NCBI GenBank assembly: GCA_016200845.1
Contig: JACQDW010000022.1
Location: 1-49,393 of the forward strand
Origin: Burkholderiales bacterium
GTDB lineage: Bacteria; Pseudomonadota; Gammaproteobacteria; Burkholderiales; Burkholderiaceae_D
Reading direction: 5' to 3'
DNA: 49,393 bases
Shown: positions 1 to 8,075 of the stretch, piece after piece
How positions within the stretch are numbered: the stretch's first letter is position 1
How the letters are laid out: every line of letters starts with the position of its first letter
Notes under the pieces: model-generated
Told to the model about the DNA's origin: nothing
Seen by the model: only the letters and a program-made list of their open reading frames with translations
Database searches by the model: none
Translations under genes and position numbers: made by a program

Positions 1-54
1 ACAACTGCATAGTCAGGCCGTGGCGCGATTGAGGGCATCATTGAGGGAGCGGGC

Positions 55-795
55 GTGGACCGGGCTAGCTTAATTGGAATTATCCTGGTATTGATCGGGG
101 TCTTGGCTGGACAGGTGCTGGAGGGCGGCCGTCTTTCTTCCCTGTTTCAACCAGCCGCGTTCGTGATCGTCGTAGTAAGTACCATCGGTGCGGTGTTAAT
201 GCAAAGTCGTTTGCCTGTGTTTTGGCGTGGTGTGAAATTGTTGCGCTTTGTCGCTTTGATGCCTGAAGATCAGAGTCGCAAAAATGTACAAGACGCGATG
301 ATCTGGAGTGCGGTTGCCAGACGCGAAGGATTTCTTAGCCTGGAGCGTTACATCGCGAGTGCGAAAGATCCTTTCGTGGAAAAAGGTTTGAAGTTGGTGA
401 TTGATGGCATTGATCCTGATCGCTTAAAAGAAATTTTGGACGTTGATATTTCTTTTTACGAAATGGAACAGCGGCAGGCGATAAAGATTTGGGATGCTGC
501 GGGCGGCTATTCGCCCACCATAGGGATACTTGGCGCGGTGTTGGGTTTGATTCACGTGATGGAAAATCTGACGGATCCGGGCAAACTGGGTAGTGGAATC
601 GCGGTGGCATTTGTAGCGACGATTTATGGTGTGGGACTGGCTAATCTGTTGTTCTTGCCGATCGCAAATAAATTGAAAGATATCGTTGGACGAGAAGTCG
701 TCAGGCGCGAAATGCTGGCGGATATTTTCTATAGTATTGCGCAAGGAGATAGTTTGCGGATCGTAGAAGAACGTGTCGCCAATCACCGCAAGTAA
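55..795 (+). CDS. motC: Flagellar motor stator protein, MotA/MotC type
   Basis: Proton-channel stator subunit of the flagellar motor in the inner membrane, partner of the MotB-type protein encoded just downstream. The 246-residue protein has two N-terminal membrane segments (about 5-22 and 33-50), a cytoplasmic loop with conserved charged residues (R89/R90, E97), and two C-terminal membrane segments (about 152-170 and 180-203). The third segment starts with the family's S-P-T-I-G-I-L-G motif, with Pro154 as the conserved channel proline. The start is GTG, placed by a GGGAG ribosome site about 7 bases upstream. Its position next to flgN/flgM/flgA, and the form of its partner, suggest the second (MotC/MotD-like) stator set rather than primary motAB. 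That assignment is inference; the stator family itself is clear. Confidence 0.85.
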   Translation: MDRASLIGIILVLIGVLAGQVLEGGRLSSLFQPAAFVIVVVSTIGAVLMQSRLPVFWRGVKLLRFVALMPEDQSRKNVQDAMIWSAVARREGFLSLERYIASAKDPFVEKGLKLVIDGIDPDRLKEILDVDISFYEMEQRQAIKIWDAAGGYSPTIGILGAVLGLIHVMENLTDPGKLGSGIAVAFVATIYGVGLANLLFLPIANKLKDIVGREVVRREMLADIFYSIAQGDSLRIVEERVANHRK

Positions 796-805
796 TTGCT
801 TTATC

Positions 806-1576
806 ATGGCCAGAAAAAAATACATTGAAGAGCTTGATAATCACGACCGCTGGTTAGTGTCGTATGCCGACTTTATGACGCTGTTGTTTGCATTTTTTGT
901 GGTGATGTATGCGATTTCGTCGCTCAATGAGGGTAAGTATCGTGTGCTGTCCAACGCCTTAAATGGTGCCTTTGGTACGACGACCAATCCGCAAGGTGTG
1001 ATTCCTGATCTGAAAAATCAACAATCATCAATTATTGAAGGGCTTCCAAAAATAAAACCAAATCATCAGGAGCCGCTCAGGAAAGAGCGGGAAAAAATGA
1101 CGGTGGTAGCCAGAGATATCTTGACTGTGTTAGAGCCTTTGGTCCGAGAGGGGAAAGTCAAAGTCACACAAACAAGCAGGGGTGTGTCGATAGAAATTAA
1201 CGCCAGTTTGTTATTTGGACAGGGAGAGGCAAAACTCCATGTGGACTCGATTCAGGCATTGAACGCAATTGCATCGGTACTGAAGATTGATCATCACGAC
1301 ATTCAAATTGAAGGATTTACCGATAATTTACCAATCAAAAATTCGACCTTTCCATCAAACTGGGAGCTGTCTGCAACCCGAGCCAGTACGGTCGCTCGTT
1401 TGTTTATGGAAAATGGGGTTGATGAAAATCGGATTACGGCGGTAGGGCAGGGGCCGAAAAATCCAGTCGGCTCAAATGATAATGTTGAGGGGCGAGCACG
1501 GAATCGTCGAGTGACAATCACCATTTTGGCAGTGCTGCCTGAAACTCCGGTGGATATTCCAGTCAAAGTTGATTAG
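806..1576 (+). CDS. motD: Flagellar motor stator protein, MotB/MotD type
   Basis: Second stator subunit, which anchors the motor to peptidoglycan. The 256-residue protein has one membrane segment (about 19-42). Within the Y-A-D-F-M-T-L-L-F-A-F-F motif, Asp22 is the expected ion-binding aspartate. The C-terminal OmpA/Pal-like peptidoglycan-binding domain (about 130-240) shows the N-W-E-L-S-A-x-R-A and R-N-R-R-V sequences typical of MotB. An in-frame ATG at 773 would overlap the upstream gene; I prefer ATG 806 because M-A-R-K-K is a typical MotB/MotD opening, although neither start has a clear ribosome site. It lies 10 bases after the MotA-type gene, so the two are cotranscribed. It converges on flgN with no evident hairpin terminator between them. 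Confidence 0.85.
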   Translation: MARKKYIEELDNHDRWLVSYADFMTLLFAFFVVMYAISSLNEGKYRVLSNALNGAFGTTTNPQGVIPDLKNQQSSIIEGLPKIKPNHQEPLRKEREKMTVVARDILTVLEPLVREGKVKVTQTSRGVSIEINASLLFGQGEAKLHVDSIQALNAIASVLKIDHHDIQIEGFTDNLPIKNSTFPSNWELSATRASTVARLFMENGVDENRITAVGQGPKNPVGSNDNVEGRARNRRVTITILAVLPETPVDIPVKVD

Positions 1577-1634
1577 CGTCGATCAACATAAAATGAACGC
1601 TGACATGCAGTGAGGGTGACTTGGAGCGAGAGAC

Positions 1635-2117
1635 TTAGCCAGCAACAATGCCACGACCAGTACTGCTAGAAATTTTTGATTGGCCGTCCGCGCCATACAT
1701 AGCGCCGCCCTGATCTTGTTGCAGAATATTGAGTATGCCCTGATTGCGACTCATTTGACGACTGATGAGTAGACCGTTAGTGCGATTAAGTTCCTGTGCT
1801 TCGGCTGAAACTAATAGTAGTGTATCCCAATGTTCTGTCAGTGCGGCATGCGTGTTCTGGGTTAACAGGCTTTGCATACCTGATGCATCGGCATTGAACC
1901 CTAAGCTGACCAAGCTTAGATTTCTTTGATTCTCCATGCCCACGATGCTGGTTAATAGCTCATTTTTTTGCGGCGTAATCGCGATTAATTCATCCGCATT
2001 ATTATCGACAAGAGCTTGTTGCTCGTGCTTTAGCGCTTCTACAAACGATCGCATTGCCGCCACTTCCGTGAGCAGATTGTCTTTTAATGCCTCGAATGAG
2101 TGAAGGTGCTGTGTCAT
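1635..2117 (-). CDS. flgN: Flagella synthesis protein FlgN (export chaperone for FlgK/FlgL)
   Basis: FlgN is a cytosolic, mostly helical type III export chaperone that keeps the junction proteins FlgK and FlgL unfolded and delivers them to the export gate. The 160-residue protein looks helical, with a hydrophobic N-terminal half and the N-E-L-L-T-S-I-x-x-x-E-x-Q-R-N segment common in FlgN. It is identified mainly by family resemblance and by its place directly after flgM, whose stop overlaps this start (ATGA). Sequence conservation in this family is low, so context carries much of the weight. Its clients FlgK and FlgL are encoded 9 kb away in the same flagellar region. Confidence 0.82.
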   Translation of the reverse strand: MTQHLHSFEALKDNLLTEVAAMRSFVEALKHEQQALVDNNADELIAITPQKNELLTSIVGMENQRNLSLVSLGFNADASGMQSLLTQNTHAALTEHWDTLLLVSAEAQELNRTNGLLISRQMSRNQGILNILQQDQGGAMYGADGQSKISSSTGRGIVAG

Positions 2118-2428
2118 GTTGGCTGTCGTCTCGCATTTAGTAAATCTTTGACGGTCTCTAATAAACCATCTGCGACTTTTTCTGCATCGACCTGAAAACG
2201 GCCTTCTGCAATCGCTAATTTGATTTCTGCTACCTTTTTCGCTTCAAACACCGCACCGCTGGCCTGTGTGTTCTGCAATGCCTGAAGTTGAACCGATAAA
2301 GGAGAAATTTGCACGCTGTGCGAAGGCGTTACGGCAACTTGGGCGTTGTCGCCAGCTTTTTCAGCACGTGGCGCAGGAGGGCTATTAGCCAGTCCTTGCG
2401 TCGAGTTGAGAGAGTCATTAATTTTCAC
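2114..2428 (-). CDS. flgM: Anti-sigma-28 factor FlgM
   Basis: FlgM binds and inhibits the flagellar sigma factor FliA until the hook is complete, then leaves the cell through the export apparatus. With the GTG start at 2428 the protein has 104 residues and begins K-I-N-D, as FlgM proteins do. An AGAGGT ribosome site lies just upstream of this GTG. A longer reading frame back to 2470 would lack the typical N-terminus. The C-terminal half (V-A-E-I-K-x-A-I-A-E-G-R-F-Q-V followed by A-D-G-L-L) is the helical sigma-binding region. The gene overlaps flgN by four bases. A near-consensus sigma-28 promoter lies upstream (2472-2498), so FlgM would be made from a late promoter as part of its own feedback loop. 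Confidence 0.88.
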   Translation of the reverse strand: MKINDSLNSTQGLANSPPAPRAEKAGDNAQVAVTPSHSVQISPLSVQLQALQNTQASGAVFEAKKVAEIKLAIAEGRFQVDAEKVADGLLETVKDLLNARRQPT

Positions 2429-2471
2429 GGTATTACCTCTACAGTTGGATTTACATACATCTACGTCCATT

Positions 2472-2498
2472 ATAACGGCGCACTTATTTTAAACTTTA
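2472..2498 (-). promoter_or_regulatory. Sigma-28 (FliA) promoter of flgMN
   Basis: Read on the minus strand, this is TAAAGTTT, an 11-base spacer, then GCCGTTAT. The -35 box matches the enterobacterial sigma-28 consensus (TAAAGTTT-N11-GCCGATAA) in all eight positions; the -10 box matches six of eight. It lies about 45 bases upstream of the flgM GTG start. A promoter of the same form precedes flgK. Confidence 0.85.
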
Positions 2499-2577
2499 AT
2501 CCAATTGTGAGAAATCTTTCTGTTGTTGTGTTGTTATGTGGTTGTATCGACTATCAGGAGTTGCGTGTTAAAGGTTC

Positions 2578-3282
2578 CTAACGTACTTCTATACTCCCTG
2601 CTGCCGTCGCATATCCCGAAATAATTTGCCCAGTGCCAGTGCGTGCTTTTGCGAGTTGGCCTTGCGCTGCGTTATTGATGGCGATGCCATCATTGGTAGC
2701 GATAAAGCCAGCGCCTTGCGTAAAAATTTTGACCGCCTGACCACTTTGTATCAGTGGCGTTAATTTGAACATGGTTTGATGCAAACTCGCGCCCGCTGCC
2801 TGACTTGTCAGCAGTGTCTTGCCAATAGCGTTGTCGATTTCTGTCACCAGCCCGGGGGCGAGACTACTGATTTCGCCCTTCACGATATGAATGTCGCCAG
2901 CACTGATTTGCTGACCTGCAGCGAGCGCTTTTGTGGTGCCCACGTAGTCGCCAAAGACATGTACCGTCGTGGCGACATACAGTGTCCATGTATGCGGAGT
3001 GAGACAGCGCACGCCGACCGTGATTTTGCCCCACTCTTTGCTATTTGGCGGTAAAAAATTTTCCAGTCGATCGCAAGCTGTGAGCTTAAGTCTGGGATCT
3101 ATTTTTCCTACTTCGATGTGTACTTGGATTAAGTTGTCCGGTTGGCGATCGCGCAGGAATTTTTCTATGCCTGCTTTGATTTGTTCATAAGTTTGAGTTG
3201 GAGCAAACGATTGCGCTGATGCACTTAGCGTTATGCCTGTCATCAAGACGCTTAAGGTGAATTGTAAGAGTGTTTGTTTCAT
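2578..3282 (-). CDS. flgA: Flagellar P-ring assembly chaperone FlgA
   Basis: Periplasmic chaperone required for FlgI to assemble into the P ring. The 234-residue protein starts with a Sec signal peptide (hydrophobic stretch about 7-20, likely cleavage after A-S-A at about 23). The C-terminal part is the SAF-like region with the G-x-x-I-x-x-x-D-I and long beta-rich G-Q-A-V-K segments typical of FlgA. It is transcribed away from flgB across a 156-base intergenic region. The stop is about 150 bases before flgM, which has its own sigma-28 promoter, so flgMN can be read both from the flgA transcript and separately. Confidence 0.9.
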   Translation of the reverse strand: MKQTLLQFTLSVLMTGITLSASAQSFAPTQTYEQIKAGIEKFLRDRQPDNLIQVHIEVGKIDPRLKLTACDRLENFLPPNSKEWGKITVGVRCLTPHTWTLYVATTVHVFGDYVGTTKALAAGQQISAGDIHIVKGEISSLAPGLVTEIDNAIGKTLLTSQAAGASLHQTMFKLTPLIQSGQAVKIFTQGAGFIATNDGIAINNAAQGQLAKARTGTGQIISGYATAAGSIEVR

Positions 3283-3438
3283 ACACCGTATTTTAGCGAG
3301 CGCAGCTTAGCTTAAACGGATGAATAGATAGGGTTTTCTAAGCCTTTTTGACGCATCGTTGAGTAATTTCGAGGCTTACTATGCATGCTAGGTTCGGTGG
3401 AAAGTAATGCTTGGTACGAACAGTATGAAAGGGTGACG

Positions 3439-3834
3439 GTGAATAAGTTAGATGATTACCTGCGGTTTCACGAATTGTCGCTCTCGATCCGGAGCCAGCG
3501 TCAGCAATTGCTGGCATCGAATATCGCTAACGCGGATACGCCTAACTACAAAGCTCGTGATCTTGATTTTAACGCTGCGATGAACTCGGCACTAGATAAA
3601 ACGCAGGCCGCGCAAAGTTTGAATCGAACTACTGCAACGCATCTCGGTGGTGCGCCGACAATAGCCGGTGTGCAGCCAGCTTACAGAAAAGAAGTACAAG
3701 GCAACGTCGATGGTAATACGGTCGATATGGACGTGGAACGTAATGCATTTACAGAAAATGCGCTGCGCTACGAGGCAAGTTTGACCATGATTAATATTCA
3801 GATCAAGAGTCTGTTGACTGCTATTCAGGGATAA
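3439..3834 (+). CDS. flgB: Flagellar proximal rod protein FlgB
   Basis: Rod subunit at the base of the flagellar axle, exported by the flagellar type III system. The GTG start at 3439 gives 131 residues, the usual family size, beginning N-K-L-D-D-Y-L-R-F-H. It is preceded at good spacing by GAAAGGG. An ATG at 3385 in the same frame would add 18 residues unlike the family. The N-terminal rod signature L-L-A-S-N-I-A-N-A-D-T-P-N-Y-K-A-R-D is intact and the C-terminus has the coiled-coil heptad region. It is the first gene of flgBCDEFGHIJ. I searched upstream for a sigma-54 GG-N10-GC site and for a good sigma-70 promoter and found neither. Confidence 0.92.
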   Translation: MNKLDDYLRFHELSLSIRSQRQQLLASNIANADTPNYKARDLDFNAAMNSALDKTQAAQSLNRTTATHLGGAPTIAGVQPAYRKEVQGNVDGNTVDMDVERNAFTENALRYEASLTMINIQIKSLLTAIQG

Positions 3835-3851
3835 ATTGAGAGGTAATTGCG

Positions 3852-4256
3852 ATGTCACTCTTTAAAATTTTCGATGTCTCAGGCTCGGCAATGAGTGCTC
3901 AGGCGCAGCGTTTGAATGTGGTGTCGAGCAACCTTGCAAATGCCGATAGCGTGACCAGTTCCAATGGTCAGGCGTATAAAGCGAAACAAGTGATGTTTGC
4001 AGCTGTACCGACGAATAGTCCGGCCTCAACAGGAGTTAAGGTGACGCAAGTATTGGAAGATACAGCGCCGCCGAAATTAATGTACGACCCTAAGCATCCA
4101 TTAGCAGATGAGAAGGGGTATGTGGCGATGCCGAACGTGAATGTGGTGGAGGAAATGGTGAATATGATTTCCGCATCGCGTTCGTATCAAACCAATGTGG
4201 AAACGATGAACGCTGCGAAATCAATGTTGCTCAAGACCTTGAGCCTTGGTCAATAA
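3852..4256 (+). CDS. flgC: Flagellar rod protein FlgC
   Basis: Proximal rod subunit polymerising after FlgB. The 134-residue protein has the N-terminal [11 protein letters not shown] signature and the C-terminal [20 protein letters not shown] motif of axial rod/hook proteins, which together form the discontinuous D0 coiled coil. Length matches the family. It starts 17 bases after flgB with a GAGAGG ribosome site, consistent with one operon. Confidence 0.95.
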   Translation: MSLFKIFDVSGSAMSAQAQRLNVVSSNLANADSVTSSNGQAYKAKQVMFAAVPTNSPASTGVKVTQVLEDTAPPKLMYDPKHPLADEKGYVAMPNVNVVEEMVNMISASRSYQTNVETMNAAKSMLLKTLSLGQ

Positions 4257-4281
4257 ATTCACCGCTTGATTGGAGAAACAC

Positions 4282-4959
4282 ATGAGTACCATTACTACAC
4301 AGAGTTCACAGACCGTCGATCCTAGTTTGCTTTCTACGATGAACGGCAATCGCACGACCAAGACGACAGCGCAAGAAGCGCAAGATCGTTTTATGACTCT
4401 GCTGGTCACGCAAATGAAAAATCAAGACCCCTTGAATCCTATGGATAACGCACAGGTGACGAGTCAATTGGCACAACTTTCTACAGTGACAGGGATCGAT
4501 AAACTCAACGATACGATGAATGTAATGAGCGCTGGCATGCAGAGTAATCAGGGCTTGCAAGCCGCCAGTATGATAGGGCATGGCGTTGTCGTGCCGGGTT
4601 CTAATGTCGAGTTAAAAGATGGTAAGTCGGTGTTTGGTTTTGACTTGCCTCAGCCTGCAGATAAGGTGCAAATTTTAATCAAAGATCAGGGCGGAGTTGT
4701 GGTGCGAACTTTGAGTGCGAGCAGCGCGACCGCAGGGTTCAATACCCTCACTTGGGACGGTAAAAATGATGCAGGTAAAGTTGCTGCTAATGGTAATTAT
4801 CATTTCGAAGTGCAGGCAAGTAGTGGCGAAAAAGCGTTGGACGTAAGTACCTTGAGTTTTGGCATGGTGTCGAGTGTGGCGTTTGGTAGCCAGGGAACCA
4901 GTATTACAGTTTCAAATGTCGGCGAAATTCCAATGTCTCAGGTACGTCAGATTTTCTGA
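4282..4959 (+). CDS. flgD: Flagellar hook-capping protein FlgD
   Basis: Cap on the growing hook that directs FlgE polymerisation and is later discarded. ATG 4282 gives 225 residues and sits nine bases after a GGAGAAA ribosome site, which is why the in-frame TTG at 4270 was not used. The conserved N-terminal export and cap segment reads D-R-F-M-T-L-L-V-T-Q-M-K-N-Q-D-P-L-N-P, followed by the low-complexity Q-L-A-Q-L-S-T region. The C-terminal FlgD Ig-like/tudor region has the T-W-D-G-K-N-D-A-G motif. Between this gene and flgE lies a perfect 12-base palindrome (4969-4980) of unknown meaning. Confidence 0.95.
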   Translation: MSTITTQSSQTVDPSLLSTMNGNRTTKTTAQEAQDRFMTLLVTQMKNQDPLNPMDNAQVTSQLAQLSTVTGIDKLNDTMNVMSAGMQSNQGLQAASMIGHGVVVPGSNVELKDGKSVFGFDLPQPADKVQILIKDQGGVVVRTLSASSATAGFNTLTWDGKNDAGKVAANGNYHFEVQASSGEKALDVSTLSFGMVSSVAFGSQGTSITVSNVGEIPMSQVRQIF

Positions 4960-5040
4960 AATAAAAAATTAGCCGGCTAAAACAGGTTGGTGAGGTTGTT
5001 GATGTCGATTTGTCGTGATCCAAATTGAAGGAGAAGTATC

Positions 5041-6393
5041 ATGGGTTTTCAACAGGGCTTAAGCGGATTAAATGCGGCCTCGAAATCATTGGATGTCATT
5101 GGGAATAATATTTCGAATGCCAATACCGTTGGTTTTAAGATGGCGCAGGCGCAGTTTGCGGATGTGTACGCGAATTCACTCAGTGGTGCCGGTGGTAGTG
5201 GGGTTGGTATCGGCGTGAAAGTGGCGACAGTTGCGCAGCTTTTTACCCAAGGGAATATCAGTTCAACCAATAATCCCTTGGATATCGCTATTAACGGAGC
5301 GGGCTTTTTTCGCATGTCCACGAACGGAGCAATTACCTACAGCCGTAACGGACAATTTTCGCTGGATAAAAACGGTGATATAGTCAATTCGCAAGGTGCG
5401 CATCTGACGGGATATCTTGCGGACTCAAATGGCGTCCTCTCTACGGGCTCTGCTGTGCCGTTAACGATCAATACCAATGATATCGCGCCGAAAGAAACGG
5501 ATGTTGTGAATGCCTTACTAAATTTGGATTCGCGCTCCCTGGTTCCTGGCACTCAAGTTCCAGTCGCGAGTCCGCCGGTGATTATTCCTGTCGCTTTTTC
5601 TCTAACGGACCCTCTTTCGTATAACAACGCAACATCGGTCGCAGTGTACGATAGCTTGGGAAATTCTCATGTGTTACAAACTTTTTTTGTTCGCGCAAAT
5701 CCTGCGACTAGGACTCCACCTGTCACCGTCCCCGTGACTACCGCCGAGTGGGACGTGTTTGCAGCTGTAGACGGAATATTGATTGCAGGCCCTGGAAGTG
5801 GTGCTGGCTCTCCGGCAAACTCAATTGGCAAAGTTGGTTTTGATAGTCGCGGTAAATTGGTTGGGGCGACGCCATTTTTTGCAGCAACTGACCCAAATGC
5901 ATTTGCGATTGCAATTCCAGTCACTACAGGGGCAACAACGCCAATATCAACACCGACTATTAAATATGATATGACCGGGATGACTCAGTTCGGCGCCTCA
6001 TTCAGTGTTAATGCAATCAAACAAGATGGATATACATCAGGGAAGCTATCAAAATTTAATACGTCAAAAGATGGGACAATTGTTGGAAGCTATACCAACG
6101 GGAAGACCTCGGTCTTAGGTCAAATTTCCCTCGCTAATTTCGTCAATCCAAATGGTTTGCAATCTTTAGGTGATAATCAATGGACGGAAACGGCAACATC
6201 TGGACCATCTTTAGTGGGACCGCCAAACTCAGGCAGCTTAGGTGTGTTGACATCAAATGCAACTGAGGACTCAAACACTGACTTGACTGGTGAATTGGTG
6301 AACATGATTACCGCGCAACGTGTGTATCAGGCAAATGCGCAAACGATTAAGACGCAGGATCAGGTTTTACAAACCTTAGTGAATTTGCGTTGA
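5041..6393 (+). CDS. flgE: Flagellar hook protein FlgE
   Basis: Main subunit of the hook, the universal joint of the flagellum. The 450 residues show the axial-protein N-terminus (G-L-S-G-L-N-A-A-S-K-S-L-D-V-I-G-N-N-I-S-N-A-N-T-V-G-F-K) and the C-terminal signature ending in L-T-G-E-L-V-N-M-I-T-A-Q-R-V-Y-Q-A-N-A-Q-T-I-K. The middle third is variable, Ser/Thr/Pro-rich, surface-exposed domain sequence, as usual in hook proteins. An AAGGAGAAG ribosome site precedes the ATG. It follows its cap gene flgD, the standard order. Confidence 0.95.
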   Translation: MGFQQGLSGLNAASKSLDVIGNNISNANTVGFKMAQAQFADVYANSLSGAGGSGVGIGVKVATVAQLFTQGNISSTNNPLDIAINGAGFFRMSTNGAITYSRNGQFSLDKNGDIVNSQGAHLTGYLADSNGVLSTGSAVPLTINTNDIAPKETDVVNALLNLDSRSLVPGTQVPVASPPVIIPVAFSLTDPLSYNNATSVAVYDSLGNSHVLQTFFVRANPATRTPPVTVPVTTAEWDVFAAVDGILIAGPGSGAGSPANSIGKVGFDSRGKLVGATPFFAATDPNAFAIAIPVTTGATTPISTPTIKYDMTGMTQFGASFSVNAIKQDGYTSGKLSKFNTSKDGTIVGSYTNGKTSVLGQISLANFVNPNGLQSLGDNQWTETATSGPSLVGPPNSGSLGVLTSNATEDSNTDLTGELVNMITAQRVYQANAQTIKTQDQVLQTLVNLR

Positions 6394-6439
6394 TTTTGAA
6401 TTGAAGCTGAGGCACGAAAATTTGTGACGAGAATAGGCC

Positions 6440-7180
6440 ATGGATAGACTAATTTATACCGCGATGTCTGGCGCTAAGCATATCTTGGAGCAGCAGGCGA
6501 CTAATTCGCATAATTTGGCCAATGCCACGACCACAGGTTTTCGTGCACAGTTAGATTCGTTTCGTGCTGTTCCAGTGATCAGCGAAGGTTTGCCAACACG
6601 CGCTTTTGTCGTCGATGCGACGGTGGGTACGGACTTTACTACGGGAAGCTTGCAAAACACCGGGCGTGATCTTGATGTGGCATTGCAAGGCAAGGGGTGG
6701 CTGGTCGTGCAGGCTGAAGACGGGAGTGAAAAAATGACTCGTCATGGCAGTCTTAAAGTCAATGAAAATGGTGTGCTGCAAACACAGAATGGTTTGAGCG
6801 TACTTGGCGATGGCGGGCCAATTACGATTCCTCCTGAAGTCACGATCGCGATTGCTAAAGACGGCACCGTTTCAGCCGTGCCTATGGGAACCAAACCCTC
6901 GGCTGTGCAAGTGATAGGTCGACTTAAATTGGTGAATCCGGCTGAATCGAATTTGGTGCGCGATGCGGACGGTCTATTTAAAACTAAAGACGGTGCTGCG
7001 CCAGATGCGGACGCGAATGTGACCGTTGCCAGTGGCATGCTGGAAGGAAGTAATGTCAACGTGGTGGAATCGATGGTGACGATGATAAATCTCGCGCGAC
7101 AATTTGAAATGCAAATGAAACTCTTGAGCAATGCAGAGAGCAACGCGACGAAAGCGAGTCAGATCTTCACTTTGGGCTAA
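6440..7180 (+). CDS. flgF: Flagellar proximal rod protein FlgF
   Basis: Rod subunit. The 246-residue protein begins M-D-R-L-I-Y-T-A-M-S-G-A-K with the N-S-H-N-L-A-N-A-T-T-T-G-F-R rod motif, and ends with N-V-N-V-V-E-S-M-V-T-M-I-N-L-A-R-Q-F-E-M-Q-M-K. Both are diagnostic for FlgF as against FlgG. Length is normal. It lies 46 bases after flgE and 59 bases before flgG; the latter gap contains a short hairpin. Confidence 0.95.
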   Translation: MDRLIYTAMSGAKHILEQQATNSHNLANATTTGFRAQLDSFRAVPVISEGLPTRAFVVDATVGTDFTTGSLQNTGRDLDVALQGKGWLVVQAEDGSEKMTRHGSLKVNENGVLQTQNGLSVLGDGGPITIPPEVTIAIAKDGTVSAVPMGTKPSAVQVIGRLKLVNPAESNLVRDADGLFKTKDGAAPDADANVTVASGMLEGSNVNVVESMVTMINLARQFEMQMKLLSNAESNATKASQIFTLG

Positions 7181-7188
7181 TACCTTAT

Positions 7189-7203
7189 CCCTCATAATGA
7201 GGG
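7189..7203 (+). repeat. Short intergenic hairpin between flgF and flgG
   Basis: CCCTC-ATAAT-GAGGG forms a five-base-pair stem (seven if the loop is tightened). No T-tract follows, so it is not a usual terminator. It could mark an mRNA processing or stability site inside the operon, or be chance. Confidence 0.35.
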
Positions 7204-7239
7204 TGACGATGCAATAGAAACGCTTACAGGGAGAAACAA

Positions 7240-8022
7240 ATGATACGCTCATTATGGACTGCGAAAACCGGCCTCGATGCGCAGCAAACCCAGATGGATG
7301 TGATCACCAATAATCTGGCAAACGTGAGCACGACTGGATTTAAGCGCTCGCGTGCGGTGTTTGAAGATTTGCTGTATCAAACCGTAAGGCAACCTGGTGC
7401 GCAGAGTTCGCAACAAACGCAATTGCCTTCTGGTTTGCAATTGGGTGTCGGTGTGCGTCCTGTCGCTACTGAGCGCATTTTTACGCAAGGTAATTTGCAG
7501 CAAACGGGGAATAACAAAGACTTGGCGATTAATGGACAAGGTTTTTTCCAAGTCTTGATGCCAGATGGGACGACAGGATATACCCGAGATGGTTCGTTCC
7601 AAGTAGATAGCCAGGGACAGATGGTTACTTCCAGTGGTTTTGTCATTCAGCCCGCAATCACGATTCCTTCTAACGCACAATCAATTACCGTGGCACGAGA
7701 TGGTACGGTGTCGGTGACTCAGCCTGGCTCGGCGTCGCCCGTACAAGTAGGGTCAATACAACTGGCGACTTTTATTAACCCAGCCGGATTGTCGGCATTG
7801 GGGGAAAATTTATTTGTTGAGACAGCTTCTTCTGGTAATCCTGGTACCAATGCACCGGGCACAAATGGCGCGGGTTTATTGGTGCAATCTTTTGTCGAAA
7901 CTTCGAACGTCAATGTGGCTGAGGAGTTGGTCAGCATGATACAAACTCAGCGCGCGTACGAAATTAATAGTAAGGCGATTACGACATCTGATCAGATGTT
8001 GCAGCGTCTGTCACAACTATGA
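7240..8022 (+). CDS. flgG: Flagellar distal rod protein FlgG
   Basis: Distal rod subunit forming most of the driveshaft through the P and L rings. The 260 residues match the family length. The protein starts [17 protein letters not shown] and carries the [15 protein letters not shown] motif, the G-Q-G-F-F-Q-V core segment and a C-terminal [19 protein letters not shown] signature, all typical of FlgG. A GGGAGAAAC ribosome site precedes the ATG. Confidence 0.96.
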   Translation: MIRSLWTAKTGLDAQQTQMDVITNNLANVSTTGFKRSRAVFEDLLYQTVRQPGAQSSQQTQLPSGLQLGVGVRPVATERIFTQGNLQQTGNNKDLAINGQGFFQVLMPDGTTGYTRDGSFQVDSQGQMVTSSGFVIQPAITIPSNAQSITVARDGTVSVTQPGSASPVQVGSIQLATFINPAGLSALGENLFVETASSGNPGTNAPGTNGAGLLVQSFVETSNVNVAEELVSMIQTQRAYEINSKAITTSDQMLQRLSQL

Positions 8023-8075
8023 TTGGCTATTTTGATTTAGTCGTATGCCTGTCTACGTGGAACAGGGAGCGGACA

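Noticed and set aside
424-825. A 133-codon minus-strand frame opposite the MotA/MotB-type genes
   Set aside because: It lies antisense to two clearly conserved genes and has no recognisable domain or ribosome site.
3283-3438. Sigma-54 or sigma-28 promoter for flgB or flgA
   Set aside because: No GG-N10-GC pair with flanking consensus and no TAAA-N15-GCCGATAA-like site on either strand; only poor sigma-70-like boxes.
7252-7680. A 142-codon minus-strand frame opposite flgG
   Set aside because: Antisense shadow of a highly conserved gene; composition is unlike a real protein.
8019-8075. Longer N-terminus for FlgH starting in the flgG stop
   Set aside because: It would place the lipobox cysteine at residue 39 and lacks the ribosome site found before ATG 8076.
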